From a virus, in the IMG/VR virus record IMGVR_UViG_3300031772_000014, positions 1 through 64,000 of that record: DNA of 64,000 bases. The stretch is one strand, 5' to 3'. Positions 34,868 through 42,741 of the stretch are shown here, one piece after another; the first letter of the stretch is position 1, and each line of letters starts with the position of its first letter. The notes under the pieces were generated by a model that was not told the DNA's origin, did no database searches, and saw only the letters and a program-made list of their open reading frames with translations. The translations under genes and the position numbers were made by a program.

Positions 34868-36595
34868 ATGAAGAGCATCCGCAAGCATCCCGACAAGGCG
34901 TACCTGGGTCTGGACCTGTGGGTGCCAAAGGCTGGGTTGAACGTGGAGGGCGTGAAGAGCGCCCTCCGGTTCCCCTACACCGTTGGCCAAGGTGAAGTCC
35001 GCATCCTCGAGCTGTTCAAGGAAGCGGCCAACCACATCCAAGTCCCTCGTGAGTTCTGGCAGTACGGCCAGCACTTCAACTTCGAGATCATCGACCTTCG
35101 CCCGAGGTCGTACAAGAAGGTCGGCTTTCGTAGCCGCATCAAGCTCGACCACGAGATGAAAGGCGGCAAGCTCGTACCCACCGGCAAGACCTACCAGCAG
35201 GAAGCCATCACGGCTCTTCACGGAGCTCGTGGCGGTGTGCTCGAGCTTGCCTGCGGGCTCGGGAAGACCGTCATCGCCCTCCAGTTCATCGCCGAGAAGA
35301 ACACCCCGGCCCTAATCCTGGTAGACAACACCCAGCTACTCGACCAGTGGCAGAAGGCCGTCGCGAACACGCTGAGCATCCCCGGTGGGGTGGGGCTCAT
35401 CCAAGGAGACTCCTTCGACTGGAAGAAGGGGCTCGTGATCGGCACCTACCAGACAGTGGCCAAGCGGGTCGCTGAAGGTAGGTGGACAGACCAGATGGCG
35501 AGGTGGTTCGGAATCGTGGTCGGGGATGAAGGTCATCACATCAACGCCCCCACCTTCTCGTACTCCTCGAACTGCATCTACGGCTACCGGCTCATCTTGA
35601 GCGCCACGCCCTTCCGGGATGATGGCCTTCACGTCATCGCCCACTTCCACATGGGCAACACGATCTACCGGGACCTCAAGCAGGACCTGAAGCCGGAGAT
35701 CACGTTCCACTGGACGGGGTTCGCACTCGACCTGAACAACGCTGCCACGATAGCGGGCACGCACACCATCGGAGGAAAGCTCAGCATCTCGAAGTTGGCC
35801 GTGTGGTTCGGAAGATGTCGTCCACGCCTCGACTTCATCCTCAACCGCATCCGTGTGCGGCTTGCGGAAGGTAGGAAGATCCTCGTCCTATCGAACTCCG
35901 TGGATGAGCTCGTGAACCTGCTCGCCATCTGGAACGGAGCACCCGACCTCTACTCAGCGGTCCCATACCCGACCGAGCAGGACGTGGGGGAAACCGTACC
36001 GGGGGAGAAGCTCGACGGCGATGAGCTAGAAAGCATCGAGAACCGGTACAAGCTCCTTGAGGAAGTGCTGAAGTCAAAGCACTTGGGGGAGTTGAAGAAG
36101 CAAACCACCCTCAACGAGATGCAGGACATCGAGCTTGTCCTGAAGATGCATGAGGTGGGGTGCAAGATCGAGAAACTCTGGAACGAGCGTCAGAAGGACT
36201 ACCGAGAGCAGCTACTCGCGATGCCGTCTGACGCTGGACTGATGATCCGCAAGGTAGCCGTGCAGGACCGGATGCGGATGCTCAAAGAGAAGCGGGTCAC
36301 CTTCGCCATCATGAAGTACGGGAAGGAAGGACTCGACGAACCCACCATCGACACGGTCATCGCCTGCGAGCCGATGTCCTCGAGGAACACCCTCCAGCAG
36401 GTGATGGGGAGGGCACTACGAAAGGAAGACAAGAAGAAGACACCAGTGTTCGAGGTCATGGAAGACGACATCGGACCCATGATCGGGATGTGCAAGAAGA
36501 TGCGCGGGCACCTGCGCCACTGGTCCGTCGATGACGGCGGGCCCTACGACTACACGTTCCTGGGATATCCGGAGCGGGCAAGGAAACTACGATGA
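34868..36595 (+). CDS. SF2 DNA helicase (UvsW/XPB-like)
   Basis: 575 aa, ATG 34868. Motif I CGLGKTV with Lys133, motif II DEGHH with Asp220, motif III LSATPFR near 244, and motif VI QVMGRALR near 520. About 110 residues of charged helix (near 370-460) are inserted in the second RecA-like domain. Expected role: branch migration or recombination-linked unwinding, as for T4 UvsW. The next gene starts inside its last codons (ATGA). Confidence 0.9.
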   Translation: MKSIRKHPDKAYLGLDLWVPKAGLNVEGVKSALRFPYTVGQGEVRILELFKEAANHIQVPREFWQYGQHFNFEIIDLRPRSYKKVGFRSRIKLDHEMKGGKLVPTGKTYQQEAITALHGARGGVLELACGLGKTVIALQFIAEKNTPALILVDNTQLLDQWQKAVANTLSIPGGVGLIQGDSFDWKKGLVIGTYQTVAKRVAEGRWTDQMARWFGIVVGDEGHHINAPTFSYSSNCIYGYRLILSATPFRDDGLHVIAHFHMGNTIYRDLKQDLKPEITFHWTGFALDLNNAATIAGTHTIGGKLSISKLAVWFGRCRPRLDFILNRIRVRLAEGRKILVLSNSVDELVNLLAIWNGAPDLYSAVPYPTEQDVGETVPGEKLDGDELESIENRYKLLEEVLKSKHLGELKKQTTLNEMQDIELVLKMHEVGCKIEKLWNERQKDYREQLLAMPSDAGLMIRKVAVQDRMRMLKEKRVTFAIMKYGKEGLDEPTIDTVIACEPMSSRNTLQQVMGRALRKEDKKKTPVFEVMEDDIGPMIGMCKKMRGHLRHWSVDDGGPYDYTFLGYPERARKLR

Positions 36596-36999
36596 GCAAT
36601 GAATACAGGAGTTGGGCGTTGATCTGGACCGTGTGCGGAAGGTCGTACCTCGCAGACGTCGCCACGCTCAACGAGCAGGACGTGAGGGACTTCCTCCAGG
36701 CGTCCGAGGACAGCTTCGTACGCATCGGGGCGGGCGGGGCGTACGAGTACCAGAACCCCGTGGGGATGAACCAGCAGGGGAAGCTCTCCAGGCAGACCCT
36801 GGTGCTCCCCGTGGACTCCATGCTCGACAGCATCGGCTTCTTCGTGAGGATCTCCGAGGTGTTCTTCTTCTGCCAGTTGTCCGACGACGACTACGCGCAC
36901 TACGTGAAGCTCGTCGAGTCGGGGAACAGCATGAGGACGCAGACCAAGGCCGCGAAGGCTGGGCTCGTGCTCTCCACCGAGATGCCGAAGGTTCGGTAG
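36592..36999 (+). CDS. Replication-operon protein, unknown
   Basis: 135 aa, ATG 36592 overlapping the helicase stop. A small alpha/beta domain with hydrophobic strands (FVRISEVFFFCQLSDDDY) and a basic C-terminus. No motif. The following gene begins with GTG overlapping its TAG by one base, so translation is coupled. Confidence 0.6.
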   Translation: MSNEYRSWALIWTVCGRSYLADVATLNEQDVRDFLQASEDSFVRIGAGGAYEYQNPVGMNQQGKLSRQTLVLPVDSMLDSIGFFVRISEVFFFCQLSDDDYAHYVKLVESGNSMRTQTKAAKAGLVLSTEMPKVR

Positions 37000-37838
37000 T
37001 GTTCGACTCCAGGAAGAGCCTCCCGCAACTTCGCCACGAGTGGAAAGACTGCACCAAGTGCGGTCTTGGTGTTCTACGAGAGGCGAACAACGGGAGGTTC
37101 GTCTTTGGGGAAGGTTCGCCAGGTGGGTTGATGTTCATCGGGGAAAGCCCCGGGTTTGCGGACGAAGAACTTGGCCGGCCCTTCATGAGTGAGTCTGGCC
37201 AGCTCCTGCACAAGGTACTGGCCAAGCTCGGGGTCTCCCACAGCTCCTGCTACTTCACGAACGTCGTTACCTGTCGTTCCTGTGAAGCCGTGATGAACGA
37301 CAAGGGGCTTCCGCTGATTCGCAGGAAGCAGCCGGTCTACAGAGACTTGGCTCCCCTCCCACCACACATCGAGGCGTGCTTGCCACGCCTGCACGAAGAG
37401 ATCTACATCGTGGACCCCGTGATCATCGTGGCTCTTGGGGCCACGGCCGCGAAGGCCGTCACCGGTGGAAACCTCTCCATCATGGGGGAGCGCGGTAAGG
37501 AGAGGTTCATCGAGATCCCTGGAGCCAGCAAGCGGGCCGTCTTCACAGACAAGAAGCGGTCCTGGGTTCACAAGGTACGCGGGGAACTGATCACGCCGAC
37601 TGAGACGAACACGGTGAGCTATCTCCTGATACCCACCCTGCACCCGAACCACGCGTACTCCCAGCAGGAGGACTTGAGTCGGGAAAGCCCGCTGAAGCTC
37701 ATCATCAAAGACCTTCGCTTCGCCGTGAAGGTCTACGAACGCTACCGGCTCGAAGTCTTCGGGACTTTGCCGACTGGCGCAAGCGACGTATCCGAAGAGA
37801 GCATCGAAGAGGAAGTAGGAGACAACGATGGCAACTAA
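36999..37838 (+). CDS. Uracil-DNA glycosylase family 4/5-like protein
   Basis: 279 aa from GTG 36999. CTKC at 18-21 with later cysteines (CRSC near 90-93, C near 127) could hold the Fe-S cluster of family 4/5 enzymes. The hallmark active-site loop is GESPGFADEELGRPF at 48-62 followed by SGQLL, and a late HPNHAY resembles the HPS motif. Expected role: removing uracil from DNA or a related DNA-end function (the domain also occurs in SPO1 polymerase-associated proteins). About 60 residues longer than typical, with insertions after residue 95. Confidence 0.8.
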   Translation: MFDSRKSLPQLRHEWKDCTKCGLGVLREANNGRFVFGEGSPGGLMFIGESPGFADEELGRPFMSESGQLLHKVLAKLGVSHSSCYFTNVVTCRSCEAVMNDKGLPLIRRKQPVYRDLAPLPPHIEACLPRLHEEIYIVDPVIIVALGATAAKAVTGGNLSIMGERGKERFIEIPGASKRAVFTDKKRSWVHKVRGELITPTETNTVSYLLIPTLHPNHAYSQQEDLSRESPLKLIIKDLRFAVKVYERYRLEVFGTLPTGASDVSEESIEEEVGDNDGN

Positions 37839-38268
37839 GCGTTCCCCCGTGTCGGTACCTGTGGACCAGGTCATCGAAGTCATGGAGTTCGTCGAAGCCC
37901 AGGACGAGCTCGAGCAGTTCATCGCGAACAACCAGGACCTCTACGACGAGCTCTGTCGTCTGGCCCAGGAGCGGAACACCAGGCTGGAAGCAGCAGACAA
38001 GGTTGTGCGTGCCGCCGGCGTGTCCGCGGGTCCGTTCAACAAGATCTCCGAGTCGAAGAAGATCAACGCCGAGAAACTCTACGAGGAGATCGGCGCGGAA
38101 GACTTCGTCAAGGTCGGCGGGTACACGGAGACCGTTACCGCGTACAAGGTTGACCGTGAGCGCTTCCTCTCTCTCGTGCGGGCCAGCCAGGTCCCGCAGG
38201 AGATTGTCGAAGTCGTGGTCAAAGACACGGCCAGCTACGCGAACATCCCGCGGTACGTGCTTCCGTGA
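37828..38268 (+). CDS. Small replication-operon protein, unknown
   Basis: 146 aa, ATG 37828, overlapping the glycosylase gene by 11 nt; GTAGGAG precedes it. Acidic helical N-terminus, then a small mixed domain (KINAEKLYEEIGAEDFVKVG). Its stop overlaps the GTG of the next gene. No recognisable family; possibly a DNA-binding or accessory factor because of the company it keeps. Confidence 0.6.
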   Translation: MATKRSPVSVPVDQVIEVMEFVEAQDELEQFIANNQDLYDELCRLAQERNTRLEAADKVVRAAGVSAGPFNKISESKKINAEKLYEEIGAEDFVKVGGYTETVTAYKVDRERFLSLVRASQVPQEIVEVVVKDTASYANIPRYVLP

Positions 38269-38573
38269 AAGCCACGTACGTCATCACCACCGACGCACAG
38301 GGAAGGGAAACAAAGATGGAACAAGGTGAGGTAGAGGTGGAGGACCTGAAGGTCGATACCGAAAGCCACTTCAAGACGGCCGAAGTCGAGATGGCCGTGG
38401 GGTTCGCCCGCGGGTACGGCGAGGTGAAGGTGACCGCACTAGTCAGGTTGCACTGCACGCAGTCCACCTTCTCGGTCAAGCAGGCCGGTAAAGCCGCGCA
38501 CCTTCTGGCCTACGAGCTTGCGCTCGATGGGTTCAACATGGTGTGCGCCGACGTGGACTCGGTGACCAAGTGA
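38265..38573 (+). CDS. Small beta-rich protein, unknown
   Basis: 102 aa from GTG 38265 (GTGA overlap). Alternating hydrophobic strands (EVKVTALVRLHCTQSTFSVK) and one helix suggest a small alpha/beta fold. The next gene starts at its stop, again GTGA. Unknown function. Confidence 0.5.
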   Translation: MKATYVITTDAQGRETKMEQGEVEVEDLKVDTESHFKTAEVEMAVGFARGYGEVKVTALVRLHCTQSTFSVKQAGKAAHLLAYELALDGFNMVCADVDSVTK

Positions 38574-38923
38574 TTCAATCCGGCGTACTGAAGGCGAACA
38601 TGGTGGCGGTGGGGGAGCTCTCCGTGAGCTTCCTCGGCACCACCTTGAAGTTCACCGCAAAGGCCGCGTTCCTGAACAAGGACACCCGCGAGACCCATGG
38701 GTGGACCGAGAACACGAACTGGAGCCCGTCCACGATACAGAAGTTGCGTGAACTCAAGGAGGCCATGGAGACTGACCTCGCGAACATCCATTTCGTCACT
38801 GGTACAAGCTCAGAAGTGACCGGCAAGGTCGGTCTGACACTACGTGGCGATGCACCACCTGAAGAGGATGGTGGGCTCGGAAGCTTCCTCGGTGTCGAAG
38901 GCCCTGATGCTGATCCTGCGTAG
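38570..38923 (+). CDS. Last gene of the first replication sub-operon, unknown
   Basis: 117 aa from GTG 38570, overlapping the previous stop. Beta-rich start (MIQSGVLKANMVAVGELSVS) and an acidic Gly/Pro-rich C-terminus. It ends at TAG 38923, followed by a 228-nt gap containing two hairpins and a promoter-like element. No family recognised. Confidence 0.5.
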   Translation: MIQSGVLKANMVAVGELSVSFLGTTLKFTAKAAFLNKDTRETHGWTENTNWSPSTIQKLRELKEAMETDLANIHFVTGTSSEVTGKVGLTLRGDAPPEEDGGLGSFLGVEGPDADPA

Positions 38924-39009
38924 TTGACTTCGACGGTCCAGACCTGCATCGTCGTCGGTCCATTGAGAAGGGGCTTACGCAGATCTTGCCGTCACGTACG
39001 ACTACTCAG

Positions 39010-39050
39010 CGTACTCGGTGCCTGTGCTTCATGCATGGGTGCCGAGTACG
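39010..39050 (+). other. 18-bp RNA hairpin in the operon gap
   Basis: In RNA this segment folds as an 18-bp stem (nine Watson-Crick pairs from CGTACTCGG with CCGAGTACG, then nine further pairs including four G-U) around a UUCAU loop. It stands directly before a terminator hairpin and could protect the 3' end or form part of a small RNA. The rest of the gap (38924-39009) shows no gene. Confidence 0.55.
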
Positions 39051-39051
39051 T

Positions 39052-39077
39052 GCGCGTCAACATTGGCGCGCTCTTTT
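39052..39077 (+). terminator. Rho-independent terminator
   Basis: GCGCGTCA-ACAT-TGGCGCGC gives an 8-bp stem (one G-U), followed by TCTTTT. It closes the 34224-38923 unit just before the next promoter-like element. Confidence 0.75.
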
Positions 39078-39104
39078 AGGCACAGCTAACAGACCCACTT
39101 CCAC

Positions 39105-39135
39105 GGGATAAGCAATCCGTGTGAAGGACCACGCC
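39105..39135 (+). promoter_or_regulatory. Candidate phage promoter element (copy C)
   Basis: GGGATAAG, 16 nt, then CCACGCC, followed by CTAGGAGG. It shares GGGATAAG, an inner CCG, GAAG and CACGCC with copy A at identical spacing, and is placed between a terminator and the DnaB-like gene. Confidence 0.55.
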
Positions 39136-39151
39136 CTAGGAGGAAGCAAAG

Positions 39152-40573
39152 ATGTCGCATCCTGAAACACAGCTACTGAGCAAGATCATCCGAACCGGTA
39201 ACCTGAGGATGGTCATCGAGTGGGGCATCACCGAGGCTGACTTCTGTACCGTTGAAGGTAAGGCGATGTTCCGCCACCTTCGAGGCTTCTACATGGAGCA
39301 CAACGGGTCGGTCATCGGAGAGAACATGCTGCCGCACACGTTCGGTACATTCGAGCTGTGTGATGACCCAGGAGTAAACCTACCCACGTACTGCACCATC
39401 GTGCGTACGAACCGACTCACGAGGAACTACGAAGACGCCTTGATAGAGGCGAACGACTTGGCGAAGAAGGATCCCATCGCGGCGATGACCTTCATGCAAG
39501 CCAAGACTCAAGAGCTCATGTCTCTGGGGATCACCACCAAGGACATGAAGCTGTCAGAGGGCGCGAGAGAAGCTGGGCGCCGGCACGACGACGCAGCGGC
39601 TGGGGGAGGGATGACGTCCCCCCTGGAGTGGCCATGGCCCCCCGTGAACGAAGTAACCCTCGGCATCCAGCAGGATGACTACATCGTCGTCTACGGGCGA
39701 CCCAAGAGCATGAAGTCGTTCGTGGTCAGTAAGATGGCCGCGCACCTGTACGAGTGCGGGATGAACCACGTGATGATCTACACGAAGGAGATGCCGGCCT
39801 GGCAGCTCTTCCGACGAACCGCTGGCTTCATCGCCCGGGTACCTTACGACAACCTCCGCCTCGGCCGACTCACGGCACGGGACCGTGCGGCCCTTCAGGG
39901 CGTCATCGACGAAGTAGCTGAAGAGGAAACCCGCACGGACGGGAAGCACACCATCACGGTCGTCAGCGGGCGGGATGCCCCTGGAGGTGTGGACAGCATC
40001 GGGTGGCTTCGCAGCAAGGTCGAGAAGTACAAGCCCGACGTCATCATGATCGACGGCCTCTACCTCATGTCCTCCGACAAGAAGACCATGAAGGACGAGG
40101 AACGTGTCCGCACCATCTCCAGAGCCGCAAGGCAGATGGTGCTCGACTACGAGACCCCGCTCATCGCCACCATGCAGGCCACCAGGGCAGCAGCGAAGAA
40201 CAGCACGGCCGAGCTGGATGAGATTGCCTACTCGGATGCCATCGGACAGGACGCCACGGCGCTCATCCGGTGCATCAACGAGAAGACCGGGCCCACCTTG
40301 GCACTGGTCTTCGGCGGTGCTCGAGAGTTCACCCTCCACGGCATCCGCATCAACGGAGTCCCCTGCACGGACTTCACCTACAAGGAGATGATGACCGAGA
40401 AGGAGATCAACAAGGCTACCGAGACGGACGCGAAGGGCGAGGAAGGGGAGAAGAACCCAGACGCCCACGTGAAGAAGCCGCTGCGTATGGGGGCCCCAGC
40501 CAACCCATCGAAGGCGGCGAAGGAAGCCGACAAGGCCATCGACAAGAAGATCGATGCAGCCCTAGGCGACTAG
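39152..40573 (+). CDS. DnaB-like replicative helicase
   Basis: 473 aa, ATG 39152 with TAGGAGG upstream. The N-terminal 150 residues are helical, as in DnaB. The RecA-like domain has an atypical Walker A GRPKSMKS (182-189, Lys188), Walker B DVIMIDGLYL near 294, and a later segment (TPLIATMQATRAA) matching DnaB motif H3. Acidic/Lys-rich C-terminal tail. Expected role: fork unwinding together with the primase, whose gene starts 2 nt after its stop. Confidence 0.85.
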   Translation: MSHPETQLLSKIIRTGNLRMVIEWGITEADFCTVEGKAMFRHLRGFYMEHNGSVIGENMLPHTFGTFELCDDPGVNLPTYCTIVRTNRLTRNYEDALIEANDLAKKDPIAAMTFMQAKTQELMSLGITTKDMKLSEGAREAGRRHDDAAAGGGMTSPLEWPWPPVNEVTLGIQQDDYIVVYGRPKSMKSFVVSKMAAHLYECGMNHVMIYTKEMPAWQLFRRTAGFIARVPYDNLRLGRLTARDRAALQGVIDEVAEEETRTDGKHTITVVSGRDAPGGVDSIGWLRSKVEKYKPDVIMIDGLYLMSSDKKTMKDEERVRTISRAARQMVLDYETPLIATMQATRAAAKNSTAELDEIAYSDAIGQDATALIRCINEKTGPTLALVFGGAREFTLHGIRINGVPCTDFTYKEMMTEKEINKATETDAKGEEGEKNPDAHVKKPLRMGAPANPSKAAKEADKAIDKKIDAALGD

Positions 40574-40574
40574 G

Positions 40575-41546
40575 ATGGGCATCGACTCGAGCGTGCTCGA
40601 GGTCGCCAACACATACCTGGCGGGAATCAAACGCAGCGGGCCTGAGAACATCATGGCCATCTGTCCCTGGCACACCCGTCAGGATGGGTCACCCGAGAGA
40701 AACCCGTCGTTCGCGCTGTCGCTGACGACGGGCTTGTGGATCTGCCACACGTGCAAGGAGCGTGGAACCTTCCGGTCCCTGCTCAAGGCATTCGACCTTC
40801 CTGCCAACATCATCCAGGCAAGGTACGAGGTTCTCTTCGAGGAGCTTGCCCAGAACCTCGACAGGAAGCCCAGGCCCGAAAGGGTCATCATCGAAGACAC
40901 CCCGCCCCTGGATGAATCCTGCCTGGGGCTCTTCGACTACATCTCCGAGCAGATGCTCGACTGGGGGTTCACGGAGGAGACCATCCAAGCCTTCAACGTG
41001 GGCTTCGACAAGAAGAACCTCCGCATCACCTTTCCACTCCGGGACTTCTCCGGGAGGTTGAGAGGTATCAGCGGACGCACGGTAGTAGACGCGGTTCCGA
41101 GGTATAAGATCTACGACGACAAAGACCTAGGCCCATGGGGTGTCCAAGCCCCAAAGGTCGAAAGGTCTGGGCTTCTCTGGAACGCGGAGCGGGTCTACCC
41201 CGCCACGTACTTCAGGCCCGGGGTGGACGTGGTCGTCGTGGAGGGGTTCAAGGCGTGCATGTGGGTCTACCAAGCCGGTGTCCAGAACGTAGTGTCTCTG
41301 GTCGGATCTTATCTGTCAGACCAGCAGTGCATGATCCTTGAACGCATGGGCGGCCCGTTCTACTTCTTCTTGGACAACGACCTCGCTGGTCAGAAAGGAA
41401 CCGCGTATGGGATGAAACGCCTCGCGAAGAGTTGCGAGGTCAAGGTAGCGCTGTACGAAGAGAAGCAACCAACCGATCTAAGTGAAGAAGGCGTCCTATT
41501 GGCCCTTGATGGGGCTCAGGACTTTTTTACGTGGGCTAGGAGATAA
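40575..41546 (+). CDS. DnaG-type primase
   Basis: 323 aa, ATG 40575. N-terminal CHC2-type zinc site: CPWH at 30-33 and CHTC at 57-60. TOPRIM domain: Glu223 in VVVEGFKAC and the metal-binding Asp267/Asp269 in LDNDLAG. About half the length of bacterial DnaG, lacking the C-terminal helicase-binding domain, as is usual for phage primases. Neighbours DnaB-like helicase and, further on, DNA polymerase complete the fork machinery. Confidence 0.9.
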   Translation: MGIDSSVLEVANTYLAGIKRSGPENIMAICPWHTRQDGSPERNPSFALSLTTGLWICHTCKERGTFRSLLKAFDLPANIIQARYEVLFEELAQNLDRKPRPERVIIEDTPPLDESCLGLFDYISEQMLDWGFTEETIQAFNVGFDKKNLRITFPLRDFSGRLRGISGRTVVDAVPRYKIYDDKDLGPWGVQAPKVERSGLLWNAERVYPATYFRPGVDVVVVEGFKACMWVYQAGVQNVVSLVGSYLSDQQCMILERMGGPFYFFLDNDLAGQKGTAYGMKRLAKSCEVKVALYEEKQPTDLSEEGVLLALDGAQDFFTWARR

Positions 41547-41548
41547 CC

Positions 41549-42685
41549 ATGAGTGGCTTTGGCAAGAAGACGGAAGACGCAGAGGGCGTTGGGCGGTTCG
41601 GCGGCACGTTGCGCCAGCGGGCAGCACAGACCCGCGCGAACATCGAGTCTACGCACAAGAAGAAGGGCGGAGGTTCCCGGCGGTTCGGGGACCAGTTCAA
41701 ACCCGTGACCGTGGGCTCGGATAAGATCCGGGTTGTTGCCGGTGACTACAAGTACATCGGCGCGGACTCGAACGGGAACATCTACGAGGAGCCGTTGCAG
41801 TACTGGCCCTACGTGGAGCACTACCACGGGGTCAAGAAGCGGAGCATCATCTGCTCGGGCGGCCCGAAGCACTTCGTGAAGGGGCAGCGCGACCCCTGCT
41901 ACGGCTGCGACAAGTTCTACGCGGGCGGCGGCAAGGACTCTGACGGGAAGTACAAGAAGGGACCCATCTCGAAGCGCGAGATGTTCGCCTTCACGGTGTG
42001 GCACTACCACAAGTACCACAAGATCGAGCAGATGGACGACGCAGGGGTCGTGCAGAAGAACGACAAGAACGAGCCCTATTACAACTGGGTTCGGTGCGAC
42101 AACCGCGGCTGCAAGATGTGCAAGGAGCAGAAGGAGTTCGTCGAAGGGCGCCTGCTGTACTGGCCCATGGGCGTCACGCACTTCAAGACCCTCACGGACG
42201 ACCTCGACCAGCTCATTGGCCGCTCCTGCAAGACGTGCGGCACGAAGGACTCCATCGAGTCCGTGGCTTGGCTCTGTGACTCGTGCGGGGAGGCCATCGT
42301 GGACTTCGCGACCACTGAGCTCATGGATGAGCAGATCCTCGAGCTGACCGCGAAGAAGAACCGCTGTTCTACCTGCGGGCACACGGGCTTCCTCAAGGAG
42401 CTGGTGCAGTGCAACACGTGCGAGGAGCCCGAGCGGGCCACCATCTTCGACGTGGACATCGACGTGAAGCGGTCTGAGGGCGCGAGCGAAGAGTCCAGCG
42501 CGACGACGCTCATGGCAACGGGCTGGAGTGCGCCGTGCGGTTTGGCCGAGAACCTCAAGGACAAAATCAAGCCTCTCGACCTACCCGGCATCCACACGCC
42601 GACTCCGTTCGAGTCGCAACCCAGAGCGCTCGGTGAAGAGGGCGCGAGTGCAGGGAACCCCGGCTTCCGGGACTTCAAGAAGTAA
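41549..42685 (+). CDS. Zinc-rich protein; candidate single-stranded DNA-binding protein
   Basis: 378 aa, ATG 41549. The N-terminus is basic and disordered, then a folded core (60-210) with CYGC and CDNRGCKMC, and two more zinc knuckles: CKTC...CDSC and CSTC...CNTC. The C-terminal 60 residues are acidic, as in many SSBs. Place between primase and polymerase suggests an SSB or replication scaffold. No gp32 signature was verified, so the assignment is inference. Confidence 0.6.
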   Translation: MSGFGKKTEDAEGVGRFGGTLRQRAAQTRANIESTHKKKGGGSRRFGDQFKPVTVGSDKIRVVAGDYKYIGADSNGNIYEEPLQYWPYVEHYHGVKKRSIICSGGPKHFVKGQRDPCYGCDKFYAGGGKDSDGKYKKGPISKREMFAFTVWHYHKYHKIEQMDDAGVVQKNDKNEPYYNWVRCDNRGCKMCKEQKEFVEGRLLYWPMGVTHFKTLTDDLDQLIGRSCKTCGTKDSIESVAWLCDSCGEAIVDFATTELMDEQILELTAKKNRCSTCGHTGFLKELVQCNTCEEPERATIFDVDIDVKRSEGASEESSATTLMATGWSAPCGLAENLKDKIKPLDLPGIHTPTPFESQPRALGEEGASAGNPGFRDFKK

Positions 42686-42699
42686 GAGATGTACCACCG

Positions 42700-42727
42700 G
42701 GGGCCTCGGGAAACCGGGGCCCCTTCT
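42700..42727 (+). terminator. GNRA-loop hairpin, terminator or attenuator
   Basis: GGGGCCTCGG-GAAA-CCGGGGCCCC gives a 10-bp stem with a GAAA tetraloop, followed by TTCT. It lies between the zinc-rich gene and the DNA polymerase gene and may set polymerase expression below that of the upstream gene. Confidence 0.6.
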
Positions 42728-42741
42728 GGCGGGGAGCAACA

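Noticed and set aside
39152-40573. Loss of ATPase function in the DnaB-like protein because of its odd Walker A
   Set aside because: GRPKSMKS keeps the essential Lys-Ser pair and the spacing, so activity is still expected.
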